From Anaerotalea alkaliphila (GTDB lineage Bacteria; Bacillota; Clostridia; Lachnospirales; Vallitaleaceae): a DNA stretch of 64,000 bases. Shown here piece by piece: positions 55,802 to 63,901 of the stretch; positions within the stretch are counted from its first letter, which is position 1; each line of letters starts with the position of its first letter. The position numbers were made by a program, and so were the translations under genes. The notes beneath the pieces are model-generated. The model was not told the origin of the DNA, did no database searches, and worked only from the letters and a program-made list of their open reading frames with translations. The stretch covers positions 41,973-105,972 of the forward strand of contig NZ_JAAEEH010000005.1 of assembly GCF_010179735.1 (NCBI RefSeq), written 5' to 3'.

Positions 55802-56023
55802 ATGGCAGAAATAAAATATGAAATTAAAGAAACCGTGGGTACTCTTTCAGAAAACAATAAAGGCTGGTCAAAGGAACTGAATTTGATCAGCTGGAGTGAC
55901 AGGGAACCTAAATACGACATCAGGGATTGGGCGCCTGAACATGAGAAAATGGGCAAGGGTGTAACCCTAAGTGTAGAAGAGCTTAAAAAGCTTAGGGATT
56001 TACTGAATGAGATGAAACTTTAG
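55802..56023 (+). CDS. YdbC/PC4-like single-stranded DNA-binding protein
   Basis: A 73-residue protein with the YdbC pattern: EIKETVGTLSENNKGWSKELNLISW, PKYDIRDWAPEHEKMGKGVTLS and a C-terminal helix. YdbC-like proteins are PC4-fold ssDNA binders. AAAGGATAG precedes ATG 55802. It follows hsdR by 16 bp and may be part of the same transcript. Confidence 0.8.
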   Translation: MAEIKYEIKETVGTLSENNKGWSKELNLISWSDREPKYDIRDWAPEHEKMGKGVTLSVEELKKLRDLLNEMKL

Positions 56024-56035
56024 GGAGGTTGAGAG

Positions 56036-56218
56036 ATGAGCAAATTACAAAAACCGGGTGAAAAACCTGATCGATCTGGTGAGTATATTGAGCGAGGACC
56101 ACGAGGTGGAGAAGTTAGTAAGCCTAGACAAGTAACAATTGAACCTGGAGATGATAAACTTCCGCCTACAGCTGAAAAAAACAGAAAGTGGGAGAGAATT
56201 GGTCCTGAGAAGAAATAG
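56036..56218 (+). CDS. YjzC-like small protein
   Basis: A 60-residue protein, polar and proline-rich. The pattern PGEKPDRSGEYIERGPRGGEV, a central IEPGDDKLPPTAE and a final basic Trp segment (NRKWERIG) resembles the YjzC family of Firmicutes. Function unknown. GGGAGGTTGAG precedes ATG 56036. It is 12 bp after the YdbC-like gene. Confidence 0.75.
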   Translation: MSKLQKPGEKPDRSGEYIERGPRGGEVSKPRQVTIEPGDDKLPPTAEKNRKWERIGPEKK

Positions 56219-56244
56219 GCATTGATATGTTGGGGGTGTAGAAC

Positions 56245-57234
56245 ATGTACAGTATTAAGGGGAAACAAGCTGCCAGGATTGAACCGGTCACTTTTTCAGA
56301 GTTGAATATGACAGAAAATGATATAGAAGAAATTTTAAGAAACAGTATTGATATGATCTGTGATGAAGAAGAGTCAATGCTTATTGTCGGTAGACAAGTC
56401 AGAAATGAAAAGAATGGAAGAAGTGATTTGACTGCAGTTGATAACAATGGAAATATTGTACTTATTGAAATCAAGAGGGATCGTAAAGATATTGAACATC
56501 GCAAAGAAGCTTTTGAATTCCAGGCAATAAGATATGCTGCTAGTTATGCAACAATAGATAAGACCGATGATTTAGTGAAGAAGGTTTATGCTCCCTACAT
56601 TGAAAAATATAGAAGTGAGTTTGAACTTGGAGAGTTAACCTCATTTGAACTTGGTATTCGCAAGTTGAATGAGTTCCTTCAGGTCAATGATGCCCAAAAG
56701 AACTTCAATGAAAAGCAAAGGATCATCTTGGTGGCGTCTGATTTTGATGAGCAGACGTTGTCGGCAGTTGCGTGGCTTAATAGCAATAATGTCGATATGA
56801 GTTGCTTTAGATTAACTCCGTACAAGCTGAATGAGGATTTGTTTTTCTATGTTGAAAAGCTACTTCCGGTGACCAACTATGATGATTATTATGTGAATTT
56901 GATGGATAAATCGGTGATGACAACAGTAACTGGAGATAAGAAAATCACACGGAGATCTTTACCTAAAATTGACTTAATGCTCGAATGGGGTGTTGTTAAA
57001 GAGGGTGACATTATTGTTGCTAAAGGAAGAGAGGACGAAGGAAGACTTCTTTCTAATGGCAATGTAACGGTCAATGGTGAAGAAAAGTCTATGCAAGCGT
57101 GGTTGAAAGAAATTTATGGCTGGTCTAGCGTTCAGACTTATGTTTTTGCTGTACATAAGGAAACTGGCAAAACTCTCTCTCAGATTCGTGAAGAGTATAT
57201 GGCACAAAAGGAAACAGAGAATACTGAGATATAA
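56245..57234 (+). CDS. PD-(D/E)XK nuclease fused to a RAMA domain
   Basis: A 329-residue protein. The N-terminal half has the NucS/DUF91-like nuclease core: GRSDLTAV (Asp61), then IVLIEIKRD (Glu75-x-Lys77), and a YAASYA helix. The C-terminal 90 residues (GVVKEGDIIVAKGREDEG, LLSNGNVTVNG, YGWSSVQTYVFAVHKETGKTLSQIREEYM) match the RAMA (restriction enzyme adenine methylase associated) pattern, proposed to recognise modified DNA. Fusion therefore suggests a modification-sensitive nuclease. SD: TTGGGGGTG before ATG 56245. It lies between the R-M and Hachiman-like genes and ends 56 bp before hamA. Confidence 0.8.
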   Translation: MYSIKGKQAARIEPVTFSELNMTENDIEEILRNSIDMICDEEESMLIVGRQVRNEKNGRSDLTAVDNNGNIVLIEIKRDRKDIEHRKEAFEFQAIRYAASYATIDKTDDLVKKVYAPYIEKYRSEFELGELTSFELGIRKLNEFLQVNDAQKNFNEKQRIILVASDFDEQTLSAVAWLNSNNVDMSCFRLTPYKLNEDLFFYVEKLLPVTNYDDYYVNLMDKSVMTTVTGDKKITRRSLPKIDLMLEWGVVKEGDIIVAKGREDEGRLLSNGNVTVNGEEKSMQAWLKEIYGWSSVQTYVFAVHKETGKTLSQIREEYMAQKETENTEI

Positions 57235-57290
57235 AAATAAGCAATTGTTTAGTGATAAATTATCATTATAAAAAAAGGGGAGGCATCGCA

Positions 57291-58751
57291 ATGAAACGAT
57301 TATGTTTTGGTACACTTATGCACATATTGTATCAAGCTCGCAACCAAAAGGTTACGAATAATTTGTTGTGCGATGCTATCTTTTCATCATATGACCAATC
57401 AATAGAGCTTCGAGATAGTTCTCTTCCAGGACACCTTAAAAGTGGCCGTGACAATGTACCGCCAGATGTTATTGATGCTGTCCGGAATACATCTTTTGAA
57501 GATGCAGAAAAAGTATTTCAAACTAAAGTGGTTTCACTGATCAAAGATAGTAAACGTGAATCGGTAGTCCGTGCTATTAAAGATATTTTGCGTGAGGATT
57601 CAAACATCCAAGATCAAACTGTGATTGGATATATCGAGGGTTATGAAAAAATCAATATCACAACTAATTCTACATTCAGTTTATCTGCTCTTTTGGCATC
57701 GGTATTTTACTTTGCAATAATTGAAGTCAAAAATCAAGAATGCAAAGAAGCAATAAAAGAAATTGATAAAGAATATGTAGAGTCTTTTGACTCCTCATCT
57801 GAACCTGTGTTTTTTGAAAAAGTTAAAGCGGGAGTGCACTTACCTTTGCAGAAAACGCTTCATGATCCAGTATTTGACCGTGTATTTAATCAAGTATCCT
57901 CGCTAACTATATCCGGTCTTGCTAACCCGTCAAATGTCAAAATTTATGGTGTCGATGTAAATAACTGCAAATTCAAGTTCAAATCATTAAAAGAATATCT
58001 TGTAGATAACATAGGAAGTTATGTGTTTTCTAGAGCGAAAGCTAACAGATATACTAGTTCGGGCAAAAGTGCTTCCATCGGAGCACAAGCTTTAATTAGA
58101 TTTATGCAAGCTTATGGAACTTGTGCTGAAACTATTCTTGGAGAGATGCTCTTATATGTTTTTATGGAACAGGAGCTCAATGCTCCAAAGATAATGAGTA
58201 AGATCGAAATAGATGATCTCGGAGGGAGGATCTGCAGTAAAAGTGATGGTGTTCATCTTTTAGCGGTAGAAAATAATGGCCAATTATTTCATCAGCTTGT
58301 ATTTGGCGCGTCCGACATTTATGGTGATTTGACAGCCAGCATTGATAGAGCCTTTGATAAAATTATTGATATTGAAAACAATAGTGATATTGAAATGAAG
58401 ATGGTTGAAAACACTACGCATAATAATATCTATGATCCTGATACCACTAATTATATGGTTGATCTTTTGCTACCGAAAAAATCCAATATTCCAAAGCCTG
58501 ATACGGCATTTGGAGTATTTCTTGGCTATACCCTTTCGTTAGGTTACAACGAAACGGATAATAATAAATATCGTGCTGCAGTAAGGAACCAAATGCTAAA
58601 TGATATTGCTTCTTTACAGCCATACATTGAGCAGAAGATTCGTGACAATGGTTTATCTGGATATAATTTTTATCTATATGTTGTGCCATTTAATGATGCT
58701 CCAACTGAGAAAAATAGCATTGTTTCAGAGATGCTTAGTGGGAGGTATTGA
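57291..58751 (+). CDS. hamA: HamA/DUF1837 effector of a Hachiman-like defence pair
   Basis: A 486-residue protein, longer than the roughly 280-residue HamA, with an N-terminal extension of about 200 residues. The C-terminal DUF1837 part includes ILGEMLLYVFMEQ (about 280-292), SKSDGVHLLAV (Asp319) and QLVFGASDIYGDL (Gly339-Asp342), then AFGVFLGYTLSLGY. In Hachiman the catalytic E-x-K lies in a GESK-like segment; here it reads G-A-S-D, so the usual Glu and Lys are absent. ATG 57291 follows AAAAGGGGAGG. It is immediately upstream of hamB (2-bp gap). Confidence 0.75.
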   Translation: MKRLCFGTLMHILYQARNQKVTNNLLCDAIFSSYDQSIELRDSSLPGHLKSGRDNVPPDVIDAVRNTSFEDAEKVFQTKVVSLIKDSKRESVVRAIKDILREDSNIQDQTVIGYIEGYEKINITTNSTFSLSALLASVFYFAIIEVKNQECKEAIKEIDKEYVESFDSSSEPVFFEKVKAGVHLPLQKTLHDPVFDRVFNQVSSLTISGLANPSNVKIYGVDVNNCKFKFKSLKEYLVDNIGSYVFSRAKANRYTSSGKSASIGAQALIRFMQAYGTCAETILGEMLLYVFMEQELNAPKIMSKIEIDDLGGRICSKSDGVHLLAVENNGQLFHQLVFGASDIYGDLTASIDRAFDKIIDIENNSDIEMKMVENTTHNNIYDPDTTNYMVDLLLPKKSNIPKPDTAFGVFLGYTLSLGYNETDNNKYRAAVRNQMLNDIASLQPYIEQKIRDNGLSGYNFYLYVVPFNDAPTEKNSIVSEMLSGRY

Positions 58752-58753
58752 CT

Positions 58754-61369
58754 ATGCATATTCCAAGAAATCAAACCCTCGCTGAAGCATTATATGTAGA
58801 TATTGATAAAAATGAATACTTGAATGAGATTTATGAGGCGTTGCTAAATAACTACTCAATAAAAATCTTCAACAGTCAGAAACAGCATATAGAAGTTAAC
58901 ATAAAAGATGCATTGAGATTTGCGGATTTGTTGGCAAAATCTTCTATCCCAGAAAAACGAGATAGGCATAGGCTGTGGGGTCAAGAGCTTGTAATCTTAT
59001 TAAGTATAGTTTATCCAGAAAATTCATCAATAAAGTACTACCTTGGATCCATACTTTCGACCGTTGGCAATTATCGTGGATTACAATCTACTTATAAGGC
59101 TGGTTATCAGACTTCCGATGTATTTGACGGTTTATATTTCGAATATGACAAATCAATATTGCGGATTCCTGGTCACGAGGGAAGTTATTTTTTTCATGAT
59201 CAGAAAGATGTTTATGAAGGCTTGAGTAGTAAATATTTCAGCTATTCTGGACCTACATCGATGGGGAAGTCATTTGTAGTGCAGACATTTATTAAACAGC
59301 AAATTGAGAATGGATCAACAAACAACTATTCTATTCTGGTGCCCACTAAAGCTCTAATAAACGAAATTCGTAGCGATATAATTGGGAGCCTTCAGGGGAA
59401 GCTTAAGGAGACTAACTATCGTGTTGTGAGTGCATCTGGAGATATCGTATTACAGCAAGAACACAATTTTATTTTTGTGATGACACCTGAGCGACTTCTT
59501 CATATGCTGATCGGTATGCCAAAGATAAGAATTGATTTTCTGTTTGTTGATGAGGCTCATAAAATATCAGATAGAGGTGGACGAAGTGCTTATTATTATG
59601 AAGTGGTTGCCCACCTATCGAAACTTAAAGAGATGCCTACAGTAATTTTTGCATCGCCTAATATCCCAAATCCTGAGGTATACTTAAGCTTGATTCCCAA
59701 TATTCAAGTGGATGAAGTCAAAAAACTGGCGTCAAAATACACACCAGTATGTCAGTTTAAGTATTTCTTGGATTTGTGTGAGGGTAAAGTATATTCTCAT
59801 AATGATTATGCAAAATCCCTTTCACATATCTCTAACATACCTCTTCAAGTGGAACTAAGTGAAATTGTTAAAAGAGTTGGCTCCACACAGCAAAACATTA
59901 TCTATTGCAATTCTAAACAGAAAGTTGTAGATTATGCCGTTCAGTATGCAAATAACCTACCAGTCAAAGAAGATGAAAACCTTGTAGCTTTGGCAAAAGA
60001 TATCCGCAATGAAGTCCATAATGATTGTTATCTTGCAGATATGATTTTAAAGGGTGTTGCTTACCATGTCGGATACCTTCCTTCCAATATTCGATTAAGG
60101 ATAGAGAAAAGCTTTGTTGATGGTGATTTAAGAACTATCTTTTGTACAAGCACACTTGTGGAGGGAGTAAATCTTCCAGCGGATAATTTGTTTATTACAA
60201 GCTATAAAAATGGGAATTCTAATATGGATGAGGTGCAATTCAGAAACCTTGTTGGTCGAGTTGGCCGTATCAAATATAATTTATATGGAAATGTGTTCTT
60301 GGTTCGCATGGAAGATAATCTTAAAACCGAGAAATACATCAGCTTATTACAAAATGATGTTCCACCACAGGAAGTTTCGATTAACATTAAAGATAATAAA
60401 AAACATTTGGACTTGGTTATTGATGATTTAGTTCGTGGTGATATAGAACTTACTACGGTTCGTGAAGCTGCAACTGCAAAGGATTTTGAAGCATTACGAA
60501 AATTTGCCATGATTCTTACAAAAGACATTGCAGAGGGTAATCACACACCAATATATGAATCATTCTCCCCATTTTTAGATGAACAGAAGGAGTATAGAAT
60601 TAAAGAAATTTTTCCTATAGAAAGAACTAGTGTTGATATCAGTTTCTCATATGATCAAGTGATTAACTTAAGGGAACTGGTGGAAAGTGGGCAGAAATAT
60701 CCTGAGGTGACGGGAGAAAATGATGAGGTTGATTTTGAGGAACTTGTTGACTTCCTCATGAAGCTAAGAAAAGTATTTAAGTGGGATATCTATGAGAAGA
60801 GAACAATAGGGAAAGCTGGTACTTATAGAGAAGATTCTGTTATCCGGTGGTATGCTGTTATCCTATTAAGATGGATTAGAGGTAATGGTCTCAATCAGAT
60901 CATTTATCATGCACTTAAATATAAAGAGAACAATCCGTATACAGGTGTATGGGTTGGTAATATGAAATTGGCCGACATATATAACAAAAATTCTAAGCTT
61001 CACAAAAATTATATTATTGCAGAAACACTTGGTGTAATTGAAAATGTTCTATTGTTCAGCATTTCAAATTATTTTAGGAAGTTTTCTCTTGAGTATAAAG
61101 ATGTGCATCAAGTAGAGCATTTCCAAAATGATTGGTATGAATTTGTGGAATATGGAACAACAAATCCACTGACTATTTTTCTACAACAAATCGGTTTTTC
61201 AAGGGAATCATCAAAATTCATAGAAGAACCACCTAATAGAAACAAATATTTAACACAGGTTGACGGTGAATTAAGGATACATCGTTCTATACTTGAATGT
61301 GGTAACATCGGTGTCGAAACTGAATCACAAGATATACAATTTAATATGCCAGAACTTTTCATTGAGTAG
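58754..61369 (+). CDS. hamB: HamB-like SF2 helicase of a Hachiman-like defence pair
   Basis: An 871-residue helicase starting at ATG 58754 with GGGAGGT in the end of hamA. Motif I is SGPTSMGKSFVV (about 165), motif II FLFVDEAHKIS (about 265), then IIYCNSKQKV, CTSTLVEGVNLPADNLFI and NLVGRVGRIKYNLYG (motif VI, about 500). A long C-terminal region of about 360 residues has no recognised fold. In Hachiman HamB senses DNA damage or invading DNA and controls HamA. It is followed by a terminator at 61388. Confidence 0.85.
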   Translation: MHIPRNQTLAEALYVDIDKNEYLNEIYEALLNNYSIKIFNSQKQHIEVNIKDALRFADLLAKSSIPEKRDRHRLWGQELVILLSIVYPENSSIKYYLGSILSTVGNYRGLQSTYKAGYQTSDVFDGLYFEYDKSILRIPGHEGSYFFHDQKDVYEGLSSKYFSYSGPTSMGKSFVVQTFIKQQIENGSTNNYSILVPTKALINEIRSDIIGSLQGKLKETNYRVVSASGDIVLQQEHNFIFVMTPERLLHMLIGMPKIRIDFLFVDEAHKISDRGGRSAYYYEVVAHLSKLKEMPTVIFASPNIPNPEVYLSLIPNIQVDEVKKLASKYTPVCQFKYFLDLCEGKVYSHNDYAKSLSHISNIPLQVELSEIVKRVGSTQQNIIYCNSKQKVVDYAVQYANNLPVKEDENLVALAKDIRNEVHNDCYLADMILKGVAYHVGYLPSNIRLRIEKSFVDGDLRTIFCTSTLVEGVNLPADNLFITSYKNGNSNMDEVQFRNLVGRVGRIKYNLYGNVFLVRMEDNLKTEKYISLLQNDVPPQEVSINIKDNKKHLDLVIDDLVRGDIELTTVREAATAKDFEALRKFAMILTKDIAEGNHTPIYESFSPFLDEQKEYRIKEIFPIERTSVDISFSYDQVINLRELVESGQKYPEVTGENDEVDFEELVDFLMKLRKVFKWDIYEKRTIGKAGTYREDSVIRWYAVILLRWIRGNGLNQIIYHALKYKENNPYTGVWVGNMKLADIYNKNSKLHKNYIIAETLGVIENVLLFSISNYFRKFSLEYKDVHQVEHFQNDWYEFVEYGTTNPLTIFLQQIGFSRESSKFIEEPPNRNKYLTQVDGELRIHRSILECGNIGVETESQDIQFNMPELFIE

Positions 61370-61387
61370 TTCTGAGATTACATTATG

Positions 61388-61420
61388 CCTCCTGCAGCAA
61401 TGCAGGGGGTTATTTTTTTG
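61388..61420 (+). terminator. hamAB terminator
   Basis: A 9-bp stem 61388-61396 with 61401-61409 (one G-U) and a T-rich tail (61412-61419). Confidence 0.8.
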
Positions 61421-61549
61421 CCTTTTTTAAGATCCATACTTTACCCATATTTCATCCCTGCTGCATCCATATTTTGAAGATGAACAATCAGCGATAATAG
61501 AAGTATCAAAGGAATATCCTTGAAATCCAATAGATCGGAGGTGAATGAA

Positions 61550-61690
61550 ATGAGCAAGAATAATAAGCAAACATCCAAAAAAGTTGCATCAAAAGCAAGC
61601 AAAATTCTTAGTGATGGACGCTATAGCAAAAATTCTAAATCAGTTGCTGGCAGTGCTTTAAGTCAAACGAAACAAAGCAAAAAGAAGTAG
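61550..61690 (+). CDS. 46-residue Lys/Ser-rich small protein
   Basis: ATG 61550 follows GGAGGTGAATGAA. The product is rich in Lys and Ser, with a Ser/Ala-Ser-Lys spaced pattern: SKKVASKASKILSDGR, then SKSVAGSALSQTKQ. Short proteins with SKxVASxASKxLSD and SxSxAGSALSQ segments occur widely in mobile or accessory regions of bacteria. No function known. The 180 bp upstream (61370-61549) contain only a terminator. Confidence 0.8.
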   Translation: MSKNNKQTSKKVASKASKILSDGRYSKNSKSVAGSALSQTKQSKKK

Positions 61691-61706
61691 ATTTTTTTCT
61701 TTGATC

Positions 61707-61745
61707 GATAGGCAGCGACAGATTTGAATAATCAGCCTGCCTATC
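61707..61745 (+). terminator. Hairpin after the small protein gene
   Basis: GATAGGCAG 61707-61715 pairs with CTGCCTATC 61737-61745, followed by TTTCTT. Loop of 21 nt. Confidence 0.5.
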
Positions 61746-61782
61746 TTTCTTAAAGGTATTACTCAACAAAATCAATCTCAAT

Positions 61783-61958
61783 GTCCTAGTGCGCATACGG
61801 ACGGCGGGATGCATAAGAGTTCGGAATACAGTGATAAAGACTGTATTTGGAATGAAGATGCACCCACCGTGATTTCGTGTGCCTATTTTTAGGACAAGCG
61901 GAGTCTGTGGTCATCTTCTCCACAGGCTCTTTTTGTATTCCGCCGTCAATGCCAGGAC
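61783..61958 (+). ncRNA. Candidate structured RNA leader of the sigma-like gene
   Basis: Folds by eye into a closed multibranch structure. Outer P0: GTCCT 61783-61787 with AGGAC 61954-61958 plus GCAT/ATGC. P1: 61800-61819 with 61927-61947, 19 pairs with one small internal bulge (GACGGCGG/CCGCCGTC at its base). Inside: a perfect 8-bp stem (61825-61832 with 61840-61847, 7-nt loop), a bulged stem 61860-61867 with 61877-61882, and CTGTGG/CCACAG at 61905-61910 with 61920-61925. The P0 3' arm lies 4 nt before the AAAGGAG of the next gene. No known ribozyme core was seen. Confidence 0.65.
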
Positions 61959-61973
61959 GGAAAGGAGTACAAA

Positions 61974-62546
61974 ATGAAAATTAAAGTACTATATGAAGAA
62001 AACATCAAAAACGGTCACAAGAACTACACCACAATTGAAATTCCGGATGGCGATTACAGCATCATGCTGGACATCGACTATGAGCAGCGGCTTGCAGAGG
62101 CTAAGCCTGAAAAGAAAGATGAAGTCAAGCGCTGTGAAACTGTGCAAGAGATGTTTGACCTGTTGAACTCCAAAGAATACAACGGTTGGCGGAGGGAAAC
62201 AAGGCGGATTGACCCTAATCCCAAGATGAAAAAATCAAATGGCAAGAGGGGATATATCCAAGGTGAACTAGATGATGAGTCTTTTAACATTATGGATTAT
62301 CTCTGTACAACCTCCGATGATGAAACACGCAGTAGAGATTATGAATGCGAGGCTATTTGCGTCTGGATCCGCAAAACTCTTGTAAAAAAACCTGAATGGG
62401 CAGATGCCTTTATTGCAGTCCGTATCGATGGCATTCCAATTCGTGAGTATGCGAACTCCATCGGCGCTGATGAAAACAACATCACTCAAAAATTAAAGAG
62501 AGCAACAAAAAAATTACAAGAAGAATATAAAAACCGTCAGATTTGA
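61974..62546 (+). CDS. Sigma factor-like protein of mobile-element type
   Basis: A 190-residue protein. The C-terminal third (about 125-185: CEAICVWIRKTLVKKPEWADAF, REYANSIGADENNITQKLKRATKKLQEEY) is a sigma region 4-like helix-turn-helix; the N-terminal part (DGDYSIMLDIDYEQRLAEA) is the start seen in ICE and phage sigma-like proteins. AAAGGAG precedes ATG 61974. It is the first gene of the phage/ICE-like section and has the structured leader at 61783. Confidence 0.75.
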   Translation: MKIKVLYEENIKNGHKNYTTIEIPDGDYSIMLDIDYEQRLAEAKPEKKDEVKRCETVQEMFDLLNSKEYNGWRRETRRIDPNPKMKKSNGKRGYIQGELDDESFNIMDYLCTTSDDETRSRDYECEAICVWIRKTLVKKPEWADAFIAVRIDGIPIREYANSIGADENNITQKLKRATKKLQEEYKNRQI

Positions 62547-62611
62547 CTTTCTCCCAAGGCTACCACTTAGGAGGGTCAATACCTCCAAAAAAATTTAAGG
62601 AGGTAATTCTA

Positions 62612-63394
62612 ATGGAATTACAAGTTTATAACAATGCAGATTTTGGTTCTGTACGCACCACAACAATTGGCGGTCAACCATACTTTGTTGGTAAGGATGT
62701 AGCTGATATTCTCAGTTACTCCAATACTCGCAAAGCTTTAATTGATCATGTGGATGAAGAGGACAAGAGTGACGTAACGATTCGTGACGCCATCGGTAGA
62801 AATCAAACAATGACTGCTATTAACGAATCAGGTCTTTACAGTCTTATTCTCTCAAGCAAAATGCCAAAAGCGAAGAAGTTTAAGCGTTGGGTTACAAGCG
62901 AGGTGCTTCCCGCTATTCGAAAACATGGTATGTATGCATCGGATGAACTCATAGCCAATCCTGACCTTGCCATTGCTGCTTTTACCGCACTGAAGGAAGA
63001 ACGTGAGAAGAACAAGAGACTTATGGCAGCAGTCGCAGTGGGGCAGCAGCAGATTGCTGAAATGAAACCCAAAGCTACCTATTACGATGTTGTTCTTAAA
63101 TGCAAGGATGCCGTGAATATCTCCGTTATTGCCAAAGACTACGGTTGGAGCGGGATCCGCATGAATGAATATCTTCATGAAAAGGGAATCCAGTTCAAGC
63201 AGGGTGATATTTGGCTTTTGTATCAAAAATATGCTCCCAATGGATACACCAAAACCAACACCCACGTTTATGAGGATAGCAAAGGCATAAAGCATACGAA
63301 AGTTCATACCAAATGGACACAAAAAGGCAGACTTTTCATCTATGAACAGCTGAAGGCCGACGGTATCTACCCACAGATTGAGATGGAGGTGTGA
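62612..63394 (+). CDS. Phage-type antirepressor (BRO-N and KilAC)
   Basis: A 260-residue protein: BRO-N domain (about 1-110: PYFVGKDVADILSYSNTRKA, INESGLYSLILSSKMPKAK, FKRWVTSEVLPAIRKHG) and C-terminal KilAC domain (about 150-255: KDAVNISVIAKDYGWSGIRMNEYL, WTQKGRLFIYEQL). Such proteins are antirepressors of temperate phages and related elements. AAGGAGGTAATTCT precedes ATG 62612. It supports the phage/ICE character of this section. Confidence 0.92.
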   Translation: MELQVYNNADFGSVRTTTIGGQPYFVGKDVADILSYSNTRKALIDHVDEEDKSDVTIRDAIGRNQTMTAINESGLYSLILSSKMPKAKKFKRWVTSEVLPAIRKHGMYASDELIANPDLAIAAFTALKEEREKNKRLMAAVAVGQQQIAEMKPKATYYDVVLKCKDAVNISVIAKDYGWSGIRMNEYLHEKGIQFKQGDIWLLYQKYAPNGYTKTNTHVYEDSKGIKHTKVHTKWTQKGRLFIYEQLKADGIYPQIEMEV

Positions 63395-63395
63395 T

Positions 63396-63830
63396 ATGGG
63401 AATCGACATGAGAAACTCTGAAGGTTATCTTGATTTAACGTGTTACGAAGCACTAAGCAATGTATCTCGTACGGAAAAGGCAGCATCAAAAGCTGTCTTT
63501 AGGCCTCTTGTCTACATTTGTTCTCCTTTTAGTGGAGACACCGAAGGGAACATAAAACGAGCACAGGACTTCTGTCGGTTTGCACTTGAGAAAGGTAATA
63601 TTCCACTGGCTCCGCATCTTATGTTTCCACAGTTTATGGATGATAACAATGAAAAGGAGCGCGACCTGGCAATTTTCATGGATATCATCCTCATGGGTAA
63701 ATGTCAGGAAGTTTGGGTGCTCGGGGATGTCATTTCAAAAGGGATGAGTATTGAAATTGAAAAGGCTAAGAAGCGTAGACAGCCGATCAGATACTTCAAC
63801 AAAGATTTTGAGGAGGTGGACACATTATGA
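63396..63830 (+). CDS. DUF4406/DUF7768-like phage protein
   Basis: A 144-residue protein with the pattern LVYICSPFSGDTEGNIKRAQDF, IPLAPHLMFPQFMDD and EVWVLGDVISKGMSIEIEKAKK, as in DUF4406-type proteins, related to nucleoside 2-deoxyribosyltransferases and common in phages. ATG 63396 follows GGAGGTGTGAT. It precedes a 24-codon frame overlapping by 4 bp. Confidence 0.8.
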   Translation: MGIDMRNSEGYLDLTCYEALSNVSRTEKAASKAVFRPLVYICSPFSGDTEGNIKRAQDFCRFALEKGNIPLAPHLMFPQFMDDNNEKERDLAIFMDIILMGKCQEVWVLGDVISKGMSIEIEKAKKRRQPIRYFNKDFEEVDTL

Positions 63831-63901
63831 AAAAAATAAAAGCGATACAGGCCAGGTTTGAACATGGTGTGAAAGACCAGCTAATAAAAGTCAATAGCTG
63901 A
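63827..63901 (+). CDS. Possible truncated mobile-element ORF
   Basis: ATG 63827 overlaps the preceding stop by 4 bp and runs 24 codons to TGA (MKKIKAIQARFEHGVKDQLI). Basic and Lys-rich. Longer proteins with this start occur behind DUF4406 genes in mobile elements, so this looks like an early-stop remnant. The last 99 bp of the window hold no gene I can support. Confidence 0.35.
   Translation: MKKIKAIQARFEHGVKDQLIKVNS

Noticed and set aside
61783..61958. Hammerhead or similar ribozyme within the structured leader
   Set aside because: No CUGANGA/GAAA core pair was found, and the internal loops do not match one I know.
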